Below, piece by piece: positions 14,436-22,652 of a stretch of DNA of 64,000 nucleotides. Origin of the DNA: Kitasatospora mediocidica KCTC 9733 (GTDB taxonomy: Bacteria; Actinomycetota; Actinomycetes; Streptomycetales; Streptomycetaceae); NCBI RefSeq assembly GCF_000744225.1, contig NZ_JQLN01000007.1, forward strand, positions 744,001-808,000, read 5' to 3'. A model generated the notes under the pieces. It was not told the origin of the DNA. It made no database searches and saw only the letters and a program-made list of their open reading frames with translations. Every line of letters starts with the position of its first letter. The first letter of the stretch is position 1. The position numbers and the translations under genes are program-made.

Positions 14436-16604
14436 TCAGTCCTTGAACGTGCCGCCCTCCGCCGCCACGCGCTCCAGCAGTGCCGGCGGCTTGAAGCGCT
14501 CGCCGTAGGCGGCGGCCAACTCCCGGGCCCGCGCGAGGAATCCGGCGACGCCCCCCTCGTACCCGTTGATGTACTGGAGCACCCCGCCCGTCCACGCCGG
14601 GAAGCCGATGCCGAGGATCGAGCCGACGTTGGCGTCAGCCACCGACGTCAGGACGCCCTCCTCCAGGCAGCGCACCGAGTCGAGTGCCTCCGCGAAGAGC
14701 ATCCGCTCCTTCAGGTCCTCGAACGGGACGTCCACGCCGCCGTCGCGCCCGAAGTGCTCGCGCAGGCCCGGCCACAGCCGCAGGCGGCGCCCGTCCGCGT
14801 CGTAGTCGTAGAAGCCCGCGCCGCCGCTGCGGCCCGGGCGGCCGAACTCCTCGACCATCCGGTCCATCACCACATCGGCCGGGTGCTCGACCCACGTCTC
14901 GCCCGCCTCCTCGGCGGCCCGGCGGGCCTCGCCGCGGATCCGGCGCGGGAGGGTCAGCGTCAGTTCGTCCAGCAGCGAGAGCACCTTCGCGGGGTAGCCC
15001 GCCTGGGCGGCGGCCTGCTCGATGCTGGCCGGCTCGACGCCCTCGCCGACCATCGCGATGCCCTCGTTGATGAACTGGCCGATCACCCGCGAGGTGAAGA
15101 AGCCGCGCGAGTCGTTGACCACGATCGGGGTCTTGCCGATCTGCCGGACCAGGTCGAAGGCGCGCGCCACCGCCTCGTCCCCGGTCCGCTCGCCCTTGAT
15201 GATCTCCACCAGCGGCATCTTGTCGACGGGCGAGAAGAAGTGCAGCCCGATGAAGTCGGCGGACCGCTCAACTCCCTCCGCCAGCAGGCTGATCGGCAGC
15301 GTGGAGGTGTTGGAGCAGAGCAGCGCGTCTGCGCCCAGCACCCCCTCCACCTCCTGGAAGACCTTGTGCTTGAGCGCGACGTCCTCGAAGACGGCCTCGA
15401 TCACCGCGTCGCAGCCGGCCAGCGCCGCGGGATCAGCGGTCGGGGTGATCCGCGCCAGCAGCTCGGCACGCTGCTCGGCGGTGCTCCGCCCGCGCGCCAC
15501 CGCCTTGTCCAACAGCCCGGCCGAGTAGGCCTTTCCGCGCTCGGCGGCGTCCAGGGTGACGTCCTTGAGGACGACCTCGATGCCCGCCTTGGCGCACGAG
15601 TACGCGATGCCCGCGCCCATCATCCCGGCGCCGAGCACCGCGACCCGGCGCACCGTGTGCTTCTCGACCCCGGACGGGCGCCCCGCACCGGCGTTGACGG
15701 CCTGGGTGTCGAAGAAGAGGCCCTGGATCATGTTCTTGGCGGTCTGCCCGCAGACCAGCTCGGTGAAGTAGCGCGCCTCGATCACCATCGCGCTGTCCAC
15801 GTCGACCTGGGAGCTCTCGACCGCCGCCGCCAGCACGTTGCGCGGGGCGGGGTAGGGCGCGCCGGCCAGCTGCTTGCGCAGGTTGGCGGGGAACGCGGGC
15901 AGGTTGGCGGCCAGTGCCGGGGTGGCCGGGGTCCCGCCGGGGATCTTGTAGCCCTTGACGTCCCAGGGCTGCTGGGCGGTCTCGTTGGCCTCGATCCAGG
16001 CCTTCGCCTTCGCCAGCAACTCCTCCTGCGTGGAGGCCAGTTCGTGCACCAGGCCGACCTCCAGCGCGGCCGCCGGACGGTACTGCCGACCGGTCAGCAG
16101 CACCTTGAGCAGCGCGTCCGCCAGCCCGAGCATCCGCACCGTACGAACGACGCCACCGCCGCCCGGCAGCAGGCCCAGCGTCACCTCCGGCAGGCCGATC
16201 TTGCTGCCCGGGGCGGTCAGTGCGATCCGGTGGTGGCAGGCGAGGGCCAGTTCGAGGCCGCCGCCGAGCGCGCTGCCGTTGATCGCCGCGACCACCGGCA
16301 GGCCGAGCGTCTCCAGGGTGCGCAGCGCGCGCTTGATCCGCAGCGAGGACTCGAAGACCTGCTCGGCCTGGTCGGGACCGGCCGAGGAGAGCAGGCGCAG
16401 GTCGCCACCGGCGAAGAAGGTCTTCTTGCCGGAGGTGATGATCACACCCCGCAGACCCTGCGCCTCCGAAAGGCGCGCGACCACGGCGTCGAACGCCTCG
16501 GTGAAGGCCTCGTTCATGGTGTTGACGGACTGCGTGGGGTCGTCCAGGACCAGCGTGACGATGCCGTCCTCGCCCTGCTCCCAGCGGATGATGGTGTCAG
16601 TCAT
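14436..16604 (-). CDS. fadB: Fatty acid oxidation complex alpha subunit (enoyl-CoA hydratase/3-hydroxyacyl-CoA dehydrogenase)
   Basis: 722 aa, normal for the trifunctional family. Crotonase domain at 1-190: GKKTFFAGGDLRLL (oxyanion-hole strand) and INGSALGGGLELALACHHRI. The NAD-binding 3-hydroxyacyl-CoA dehydrogenase domain starts near 320 with VLGAGMMGAGIAYSCAKAG and includes ADFIGLHFFSPVDKMPLVEI, followed by the two helical C-terminal domains. It hydrates enoyl-CoA and oxidises the 3-hydroxyacyl-CoA in cytosolic beta-oxidation. It follows the thiolase gene by 36 bases, the standard fadA-fadB pairing, with the CoA-transferase upstream in the same operon. Confidence 0.9.
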   Translation of the reverse strand: MTDTIIRWEQGEDGIVTLVLDDPTQSVNTMNEAFTEAFDAVVARLSEAQGLRGVIITSGKKTFFAGGDLRLLSSAGPDQAEQVFESSLRIKRALRTLETLGLPVVAAINGSALGGGLELALACHHRIALTAPGSKIGLPEVTLGLLPGGGGVVRTVRMLGLADALLKVLLTGRQYRPAAALEVGLVHELASTQEELLAKAKAWIEANETAQQPWDVKGYKIPGGTPATPALAANLPAFPANLRKQLAGAPYPAPRNVLAAAVESSQVDVDSAMVIEARYFTELVCGQTAKNMIQGLFFDTQAVNAGAGRPSGVEKHTVRRVAVLGAGMMGAGIAYSCAKAGIEVVLKDVTLDAAERGKAYSAGLLDKAVARGRSTAEQRAELLARITPTADPAALAGCDAVIEAVFEDVALKHKVFQEVEGVLGADALLCSNTSTLPISLLAEGVERSADFIGLHFFSPVDKMPLVEIIKGERTGDEAVARAFDLVRQIGKTPIVVNDSRGFFTSRVIGQFINEGIAMVGEGVEPASIEQAAAQAGYPAKVLSLLDELTLTLPRRIRGEARRAAEEAGETWVEHPADVVMDRMVEEFGRPGRSGGAGFYDYDADGRRLRLWPGLREHFGRDGGVDVPFEDLKERMLFAEALDSVRCLEEGVLTSVADANVGSILGIGFPAWTGGVLQYINGYEGGVAGFLARARELAAAYGERFKPPALLERVAAEGGTFKD

Positions 16605-16640
16605 CAGAGAGTTCTCCAGAGAAGAAAAAGGGGAGGCGGA

Positions 16641-17855
16641 TCAGGCGAGGCGCTCGACGACGGTGGCGACGCCCATGCCGCCGCCGACGCACAGGGTGAC
16701 CAGTCCGTAGCGCAGGTCGCGGCGCTCCAGCTCGTCGATCAGGGTGCCCAGGATCATCGCGCCGGTGGCGCCCAGCGGGTGGCCGAGCGCGATCGCGCCG
16801 CCGTTGACGTTCACCTGGTCGTGCCGGAAGCCCAGTTCGCGCATGAAGCGCAGGACGACCGAGGCGAAGGCCTCGTTGATCTCGACGAGGTCGATGTCGG
16901 CGGCGGTCAGACCCGCCTTGGCCAGCGCCTTGCGGGTCGCGGGGGCCGGGCCGGTGAGCATGATGGTGGGCTCCGATCCGGAGACCGCGGCCGAGACGAT
17001 CCGGGCGCGCGGACGCAGGCCGAACCGCTCGCCGACCTCGCGCGAGCCGATCGCCACCAGTGCGGCGCCGTCCACGATGCCGGAGGAGTTACCGGCCGTG
17101 TGGACGTGGTCGATGCGCTCCACCCAGTGGTACTTCTGCAGCGCGACGGCGTCGAAGCCGCCCGCCTCGCCGATCCCCGCGAAGGCCGGCTTGAGGCCGC
17201 CCAGGGTCTCCGCCGTGGTGCCGGGGCGCAGGTACTCGTCGCGGTCCAGCACGATCAGGCCGTTGCGGTCCCGGACCGGGACCACCGAGCGGTCGAAGAG
17301 GCCGTCCGCCTGCGCCTTGGCGGCGCGCGCCTGCGACTCGGCGGCGAAGGCGTCCACGTCGGCGCGGGTGAGGCCCTCGATGGTGGCGATCAGGTCGGCG
17401 CCGATGCCCTGCGGGACGAAACCTGCCTCGAAGTTGGTCATCGGGTCCATCGCCCAGGCGCCGCCGTCCGAGCCCATCGGGACCCGGGACATCGACTCCA
17501 CGCCGCCGGCCAGCACCAGGTCCTCCCAGCCCGAACGGACCTTGGCGGCGGCCAGGTTGACCGACTCCAGGCCGGAGGCGCAGAACCGGTTCTCCTGCAC
17601 GCCGGCCACCGTGTCGGGCAGCCCGGCGGCGACCGCGGCGATCCGGGCGATGTCGGAGCCCTGGTCGCCGAGCGGGCTGACCACGCCGAGCACGATGTCG
17701 TCGATCGCGGACGGGTCCAACTCGGGCAGGCGGCTGCGGAGTTCGTGGATCAGGCCGACCACCAGGTCGACCGGCTTGGTGCCGTGCAACGAGCCGTTCT
17801 TGCCGCGGCCGCGCGGCGTGCGGATCGCCTCGTAGACGTACGCTTCGGTGCTCAC
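16641..17855 (-). CDS. fadA: Acetyl-CoA C-acyltransferase (thiolase)
   Basis: 404 aa from GTG. Acylated Cys in ENRFCASGLESVNLAAAKV, the base His in NGGAIALGHPLGATGAMI, and the second Cys in TLCVGGGMGVATVVE are all present. Performs the last, thiolytic step of beta-oxidation with the FadB-like protein encoded downstream. Its GTG overlaps the stop of the CoA-transferase gene by four bases (GTGA), so the two are translationally coupled. Confidence 0.9.
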   Translation of the reverse strand: MSTEAYVYEAIRTPRGRGKNGSLHGTKPVDLVVGLIHELRSRLPELDPSAIDDIVLGVVSPLGDQGSDIARIAAVAAGLPDTVAGVQENRFCASGLESVNLAAAKVRSGWEDLVLAGGVESMSRVPMGSDGGAWAMDPMTNFEAGFVPQGIGADLIATIEGLTRADVDAFAAESQARAAKAQADGLFDRSVVPVRDRNGLIVLDRDEYLRPGTTAETLGGLKPAFAGIGEAGGFDAVALQKYHWVERIDHVHTAGNSSGIVDGAALVAIGSREVGERFGLRPRARIVSAAVSGSEPTIMLTGPAPATRKALAKAGLTAADIDLVEINEAFASVVLRFMRELGFRHDQVNVNGGAIALGHPLGATGAMILGTLIDELERRDLRYGLVTLCVGGGMGVATVVERLA

Positions 17856-18997
17856 GATGACTGCCTCTCCGGGGAGTTGGTCGTGCGGTCGAGTTCGGGC
17901 AGGTCCCAGTCGCGGGCCACCTGGGCGGTGTCGGCGCCGGGGCGTGCGGGTGGGCGGCGCAGCACGCCGGGGGTGGCCGAGAAGCGCGGGGCGGGCGCGG
18001 GCTGGGTGACGCCGTCCACCTCGGTATAGGTGCCGCGGGCCACCAGGTGGGGGTGGGCGGCTGCCTGACGGAGCGTCAGAACGGGGGTCACGCAGGCGTC
18101 GGTGCCCTCGAAGACGGCGGTCCACTCGGCCGTGCTGCGGCTGGCGAAGCGCAGCGCGATCCGGGCCCGCAACTCCGGCCAGCGGGCGGTCTCGTACTGG
18201 CCGGGCGCGTCCTCGTCGAGCTCCAGCAGTCGGACGAACTCCGCGTAGAACTGCGGCTCCAGCGCGCCGACCGCCAGGTGGCCGCCGTCCGAGGCCTGGT
18301 AGACCGCGTAGCAGGGTGCGCCGCCGTCCAGCAGGTTGACGCCCCGACGGTCCTGCCAACTGCCCTGCGCCAGCAGGCCCCAGAAGAGCGTGCCGAGGTG
18401 GGCTGCGCCGTCCACGATCGCGGCGTCCACCACCTGGCCGGCGCCGGTGGAGCGGGCGTGCTGGAGTGCGGCGAGCAGGCCGACGGCGAGGTAGAGCGAA
18501 CCGCCCGCGTAGTCGCCCAGCAGGTTGACGGGTATCGACGGCGGCCCGTCGGCCGGGCCGACCATGCCGAGCAGCCCGCTCAGCGCGGTGTAGTCGATGT
18601 CGTGTCCGGCGCTGGCGGCCAGCGGTCCGTACTGCCCCCAGCCGGTCATCCGACCGTAGACCAGCGCAGGATTGCGGGCCAGGCAGGCATCCGGGCCGAC
18701 GCCCAGCCGCTCGGCGACACCGGGCCGGTATCCCTCGATCAGCAGGTCGGCCCGCTCGGCCAGGGCGAGGACCAGCTCCGGGCCGTCCGGCGCCTTGAGG
18801 TCGACCAGGACGGATCGCTTGTTGCGGTTGGTGAGGTCGAGCGCCGGGTCCCCGGCGAGCGGGGACGGGCCGGGCCGGTCGACCCGGACGACGTCCGCGC
18901 CCAGATCGCCGAGCACCATCGCCGCGAACGGTCCGGGCCCGATCCCGGCCAGCTCCAGCACTCTCACTCCGGCCAGCGGGCCGGTCGGCGGTACCAC
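17852..18997 (-). CDS. CaiB/BaiF-family CoA transferase (type III)
   Basis: 381 aa from the GTG of VVPPTGPLAGVRVLELAG, chosen because GGAGGAG lies nine bases upstream; the open frame extends further but without a ribosome site. Family features: GPFAAMVLGDLGADVVRVDR, then DLTNRNKRSVLVDLKAP, and Asp-containing ALVYGRMTGWGQYGPLA. These enzymes move CoA between acids or racemise 2-methylacyl-CoA (AMACR-type). The coupled thiolase and FadB suggest it feeds branched or unusual acids into beta-oxidation; AMACR-like activity is possible. Confidence 0.8.
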   Translation of the reverse strand: MVPPTGPLAGVRVLELAGIGPGPFAAMVLGDLGADVVRVDRPGPSPLAGDPALDLTNRNKRSVLVDLKAPDGPELVLALAERADLLIEGYRPGVAERLGVGPDACLARNPALVYGRMTGWGQYGPLAASAGHDIDYTALSGLLGMVGPADGPPSIPVNLLGDYAGGSLYLAVGLLAALQHARSTGAGQVVDAAIVDGAAHLGTLFWGLLAQGSWQDRRGVNLLDGGAPCYAVYQASDGGHLAVGALEPQFYAEFVRLLELDEDAPGQYETARWPELRARIALRFASRSTAEWTAVFEGTDACVTPVLTLRQAAAHPHLVARGTYTEVDGVTQPAPAPRFSATPGVLRRPPARPGADTAQVARDWDLPELDRTTNSPERQSS

Positions 18998-19287
18998 CTG
19001 AGTCGTCTCCTCCAGAGCGTGACAGTGGAGCTGTAACACTCGGATGGTATGCCGGTGACCCGCCGGTAACAAGGGTGGCCCACCGGGCAGTCCGGGCCGG
19101 CCCGGGGAAGCGCCGAGGCACTCTGCGCGCTCGGCGCACCGCCGCCTGCCGCACGCGGCGCACATGCCCACACACACGCCGTGACCAGCGCTTTCACCTC
19201 GGGAGTCAGGCCACCCGGCCGACTCCCACCGCCGGCTACCCGCGGGTAGAGTACGCCGGACGACCCGCGCGACGAACTGGTGAGCAC

Positions 19288-19941
19288 ATGGCAGTCTGGA
19301 CCCGCCCCGCCCTCTGGTGGCGACTCGCCATCGTCCTCTCCTCCGGGCTCGGACTGATCACCGGCACCGGCTCGCTGGTGTACTTCACGGTCGAGAGCAA
19401 CGTCATCGTGCTCGGCTACTTCGCCGCGGCGGTCTACTGGATGACCAAGCGCGCCACCGTGGACGCCCCCGCGCCCCGGCTGCGCGGCGCGGCGACGCTG
19501 TACATCCTGATCACCGGCCTGGTCGCGCACATCCTGCTCAACCATGGCGCCAACCCGCTGCCCGGACTGGTCTCGGGGCCGGACCGGCTGCAGAACTGGT
19601 CGTCGTTCTTCCTGCACTACGTCTCGCCGGTGATGGTGGTCCTGGACTGGATCGTCCTGCGGCCGCGCAACGCCTCGCGCTGGAAGGACCTGCCGCTCTG
19701 GCTCTCCTTCCCGCTCGGCTACGCCCTGGTGACCGAGCTGCGGGCCGCGCTCTTCCCCGACTTCCCGAACAAGTACCCGTACTTCTTCCTCGACCCGAGC
19801 CAGCACGGCTACGGCTGGGTGTGGCTGCAGATCGCGCAGCTCACCGTCGAGTTCGTCGTGCTCGCCTCGGTCGTGGTCGGCCTGGACCGGCTGGGCACCG
19901 CCGTCCGGGCGCGGCTGAGGCCGGTCGCGGAAGCCGCCTGA
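19288..19941 (+). CDS. Pr6Pr-family integral membrane protein
   Basis: 217 aa with six hydrophobic segments. The sequence pattern (LVYFTVESNVIVLGYFAAAV, FLHYVSPVMVVLDWIVLRP, FPLGYALVTELRAALF) is that of the Pr6Pr family of six-helix proteins common in actinomycetes, of unknown biochemical role. Stands alone, divergent from the CoA-transferase operon. Confidence 0.75.
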   Translation: MAVWTRPALWWRLAIVLSSGLGLITGTGSLVYFTVESNVIVLGYFAAAVYWMTKRATVDAPAPRLRGAATLYILITGLVAHILLNHGANPLPGLVSGPDRLQNWSSFFLHYVSPVMVVLDWIVLRPRNASRWKDLPLWLSFPLGYALVTELRAALFPDFPNKYPYFFLDPSQHGYGWVWLQIAQLTVEFVVLASVVVGLDRLGTAVRARLRPVAEAA

Positions 19942-19956
19942 GGATCAGCTGCCGCA

Positions 19957-20328
19957 CTAGATCCGCCAGGAGCGGATCCGGTCGGCCGCCGCGAAGACGT
20001 CCGCCTTGGTGTCGGCGACGTCGCGGGCCAGCTCGACCAGGGCGCCGTACGGCGGGTCGATGCCCTCCTTGGCGGCGTGCATGTACGCGGCCGTCGCCAT
20101 GCAGGCGTAGAGGTTGTTGCGGACCGGGAGCGGGCGCAGCAGCACGATCGTGTGCATCAGCGCGGCCGCGCACCACGCCGGGTCGGCGTCATGGCCGAGC
20201 TGCGCGGTGTTCACCCGGTGCCGGGCGACGGCGGCCTGGAGGGCCGAGTAGTCGCGGACGCTGAGGTCCTCCGGCGAGGCCTGCTCCTGGACGTCGAGGA
20301 GCCAGCGGATGTCGACGTGCAGGATCAT
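19957..20328 (-). CDS. Doc/Fic-like toxin of a toxin-antitoxin pair
   Basis: 123 aa, helical. MHTIVLLRPLPVRNNLYACM aligns with the Doc/Fic core (HxFx-D/G-N-K/G-R), but the catalytic His position is Arg/Pro here (RPLPVRNN), so kinase or AMP-transfer activity may be lost or altered. Its ATG overlaps the antitoxin stop by one base, the usual coupling in TA operons. If active, Doc-type toxins phosphorylate EF-Tu. Confidence 0.65.
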   Translation of the reverse strand: MILHVDIRWLLDVQEQASPEDLSVRDYSALQAAVARHRVNTAQLGHDADPAWCAAALMHTIVLLRPLPVRNNLYACMATAAYMHAAKEGIDPPYGALVELARDVADTKADVFAAADRIRSWRI

Positions 20329-20555
20329 CAGGCCGCACTGCGCTTCGCGGCGGGCGTGTCCTCCGGGAAGGCCGCGTCGAACTCCTCCAGGTGCGCGTTC
20401 CAGAACGCCACCGCGTGGTTCACGAACGTCCGGCGCTGCTGCTCACGCACGCTGAGGTCGTGCACATAGGCCTTGACGCTCTTGCCGTCGGCCGCCGCCG
20501 CCTCGCGGATCGCGGCCAGTTCCGTCTCCGTGTACTCGATGTTGAGAGCTGGCAT
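20328..20555 (-). CDS. Antitoxin of the Doc-like pair
   Basis: 75 aa: MPALNIEYTETELAAIREAA, KSVKAYVHDLSVREQ, then a long C-terminal helix (NHAVAFWNAHLEEFDAAF). The N-terminal half looks like a ribbon-helix-helix DNA-binding module, the C-terminal helix a toxin-binding tail. First gene of the two-gene operon, so it probably represses its own promoter. Confidence 0.7.
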   Translation of the reverse strand: MPALNIEYTETELAAIREAAAADGKSVKAYVHDLSVREQQRRTFVNHAVAFWNAHLEEFDAAFPEDTPAAKRSAA

Positions 20556-20665
20556 GCCGCCAGGGTACCGGACAGGTACCGCCTACGGGAGGCTGCTCGG
20601 GCAGCACTCGAACAGCCTCCGAATCCACCTGCAACATCACCGACCGCTCAAGGCGTTACTGGGGC

Positions 20666-21196
20666 ATGGAACACACCTCGACGACCGATTCGGCGCCGCC
20701 GGGCCCGTTGGACTTCCTGGACTTCGCCGCCGCGCGCGGTGGCCAGTTGTTCAAGACCGCGTACCTGCTGACCGGTGGCGACACGCACCTCGCCGAGGAC
20801 CTCGTGCAGGAGGCGCTGAGCCGGATGTACGTCCGCTGGCGCCGGCTCTCCCGGCTGGAGAACCCGGCCGGCTACGCGCAGACCGTCCTGGTCAACACCT
20901 TCCTGTCCTGGCGGCGACGGCGCAGCAACAGCGAGCGGGTCACCTACGAGTTCCCCGACATCGCCGTCAACGACGCCGATCCCACCCTGCGCCTGGCCCT
21001 CCTACAGGCCCTGGCCGATGTCTCGCCGCAGGACCGCGCGGTGCTGGTGCTGCGCTTCTGGGAGGACCGCAGCGTCGAGGAGACCGCGGCCGCCCTCCGG
21101 CTGAGCAGCACCGCGGTGCGCTCGCGCAGCCATCGCGCGCTGGCCCGGATGCGCGCGCTGCTCGGCGACAGCCTCGCCGAGCACACCGCGCGCTGA
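20666..21196 (+). CDS. SigE-like ECF RNA polymerase sigma factor
   Basis: 176 aa with sigma-70 region 2 (FKTAYLLTGGDTHLAEDLVQ EALSRMYVRW, residues about 28-60) and region 4 (VLVLRFWEDRSVEETAAALR, about 120-165). This is the streptomycete SigE-family type that lacks extra domains. Fifty-seven bases downstream lies a membrane-anchored protein, the usual anti-sigma/effector partner, so the pair forms an envelope-signal unit. Confidence 0.85.
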   Translation: MEHTSTTDSAPPGPLDFLDFAAARGGQLFKTAYLLTGGDTHLAEDLVQEALSRMYVRWRRLSRLENPAGYAQTVLVNTFLSWRRRRSNSERVTYEFPDIAVNDADPTLRLALLQALADVSPQDRAVLVLRFWEDRSVEETAAALRLSSTAVRSRSHRALARMRALLGDSLAEHTAR

Positions 21197-21253
21197 TCAG
21201 CGGCCCGACGCGCGCCCGCACAGCCGCAACCACCAAGGAAACGGTGCTCTGCC

Positions 21254-22591
21254 ATGCCCATTGACGAGTCTTCGGACGATTCCTTCGAGAACAGCTTCGC
21301 CCTGGCCCTGCGCACTGCGGCCGACGTGTCCCCCGAGCGCGGCACCGAGGCCCTGGCCCTGGGCGCCGCCCGGCGCGGACAGCGCCGCAAGCGACGGCGC
21401 AACGCCCTCGCCGGTGCCACCACGCTGGCCGTGCTGGTCGCCTGCGGCAGCGCCGCGACCGCCTGGCTCACGCCGCGCGCGGCGACGACCGTGACCAGCA
21501 CGGCGACCGTCACCACCGGCCCGAGCCCGAGCCCGACGCCCGGCGCCACCACCGCCTCGCCTGCCGGACCGGTCAGTGACGCGCAGCTGCTGACCACCTT
21601 CAGCTCCCTGCTGCCGCCGAGCTGGTCCCTCGGCCAGCCGGCGAGCCAGGGCACCGAACCCCACCCGGCCCACCCCGATCGCGGCGCCTACGCCTCCGCC
21701 ACGGTCGACGACGGCCACGGGAAGGCCTTCGTCGAGGTCACCTTCCGGCGCGGCAGCACCCCCGTCGACATGAGCGTGGAATGGATGCAGTGCCCGGACA
21801 AGACCGCCGAGCCGTACACCGTGTGCAGCCGCACGACGCGCGCGGACGGCTCCACGCTGCTCGTCCTCCAGCGCTACCGGCGTCCCGACCGCCAGGGCGG
21901 CTTCCAACAGTGGTCCGCCGTCCTGCTGCGCCCGGACGGGACCGTGCTGACCCTCATCGAGGACAACACCGCGACCATCAGCGACTCCCAGCTCACCCGG
22001 GTGGATCCGCCGCTGACGGCAGCGCAGCTCGCCGCGCTCGCCACCGACCCGCGCTGGGACCCGGTGCTGGCCACCCTGCCCGCGCCGAACGTGCCGCCCT
22101 CGGGCGGCTTCTCCGGCGACCCGATGAAGCTGAACTTCAACTGGCCCTCGACCGACAAGATCCTGGCCACCGCGGGCCCGCTGCTGCCCGCCGGCCTGAC
22201 CGAGTCGGACACCGGCGGCACCGACTTCACCGCCCACTTCACGGTGGACGACGGCCACGGCAAGAGCCTGACCGAGGTCTCGGTCCAGGACTGGAGCGTC
22301 TTCAAGCCGGGCGTCAGCAGCGGCGCCGACATCACCAGCAGCTTCCGAGGCGCCACCGCGCTGCCGGACGGCACCCTGGTGATGCGCTCCACCGAGAAGG
22401 ACTACAGCGATGAGAAGGGCCTGGTCCGCAACCACGTGGACATCCTGCGCCCGGACCACCTGCGGATCATCGCGGACTCGTTCAACTCGACGGCCCCGGC
22501 CCTCGCGCCGACCCGGGCACTGCCCACCCTGACGCTCGACCAACTCCAGGCGCTGGCCACCAGCGCGAGCTGGGAGAGCGCCAAGAACTGA
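21254..22591 (+). CDS. Membrane-anchored partner of the ECF sigma factor
   Basis: 445 aa. A short acidic N-terminal cytoplasmic part (residues 1-35), a basic stop (RRGQRRKRRRNA), one membrane helix (about 52-75), a Thr/Ser/Pro-rich stalk and a large extracellular region of two similar halves (each with ATVDDGHGKAFVEV or FTVDDGHGKSLTEVS). No zinc-binding anti-sigma motif is visible. By position it is the anti-sigma or sensor protein for the upstream SigE-like factor; the duplicated outer domain may bind a ligand. Confidence 0.7.
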   Translation: MPIDESSDDSFENSFALALRTAADVSPERGTEALALGAARRGQRRKRRRNALAGATTLAVLVACGSAATAWLTPRAATTVTSTATVTTGPSPSPTPGATTASPAGPVSDAQLLTTFSSLLPPSWSLGQPASQGTEPHPAHPDRGAYASATVDDGHGKAFVEVTFRRGSTPVDMSVEWMQCPDKTAEPYTVCSRTTRADGSTLLVLQRYRRPDRQGGFQQWSAVLLRPDGTVLTLIEDNTATISDSQLTRVDPPLTAAQLAALATDPRWDPVLATLPAPNVPPSGGFSGDPMKLNFNWPSTDKILATAGPLLPAGLTESDTGGTDFTAHFTVDDGHGKSLTEVSVQDWSVFKPGVSSGADITSSFRGATALPDGTLVMRSTEKDYSDEKGLVRNHVDILRPDHLRIIADSFNSTAPALAPTRALPTLTLDQLQALATSASWESAKN

Positions 22592-22593
22592 GC

Positions 22594-22640
22594 CGTGGTC
22601 GCGGGCCTCCCGCACAGGGGAGGGGAGGCCCGCGACCACG
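22594..22640. terminator. Bidirectional terminator hairpin
   Basis: Perfect 18-bp stem (22594-22611 with 22623-22640) and 11-base loop between two convergent genes, starting three bases after the forward gene's stop. Confidence 0.8.
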
Positions 22641-22652
22641 CTCTACTACGCT

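Noticed and set aside
14754..18029. 1091-codon forward open frame across the fad operon
   Set aside because: Shadow of the fadA/fadB/CoA-transferase genes; no recognisable domain and strongly biased Arg/Gly/Asp/Val composition.
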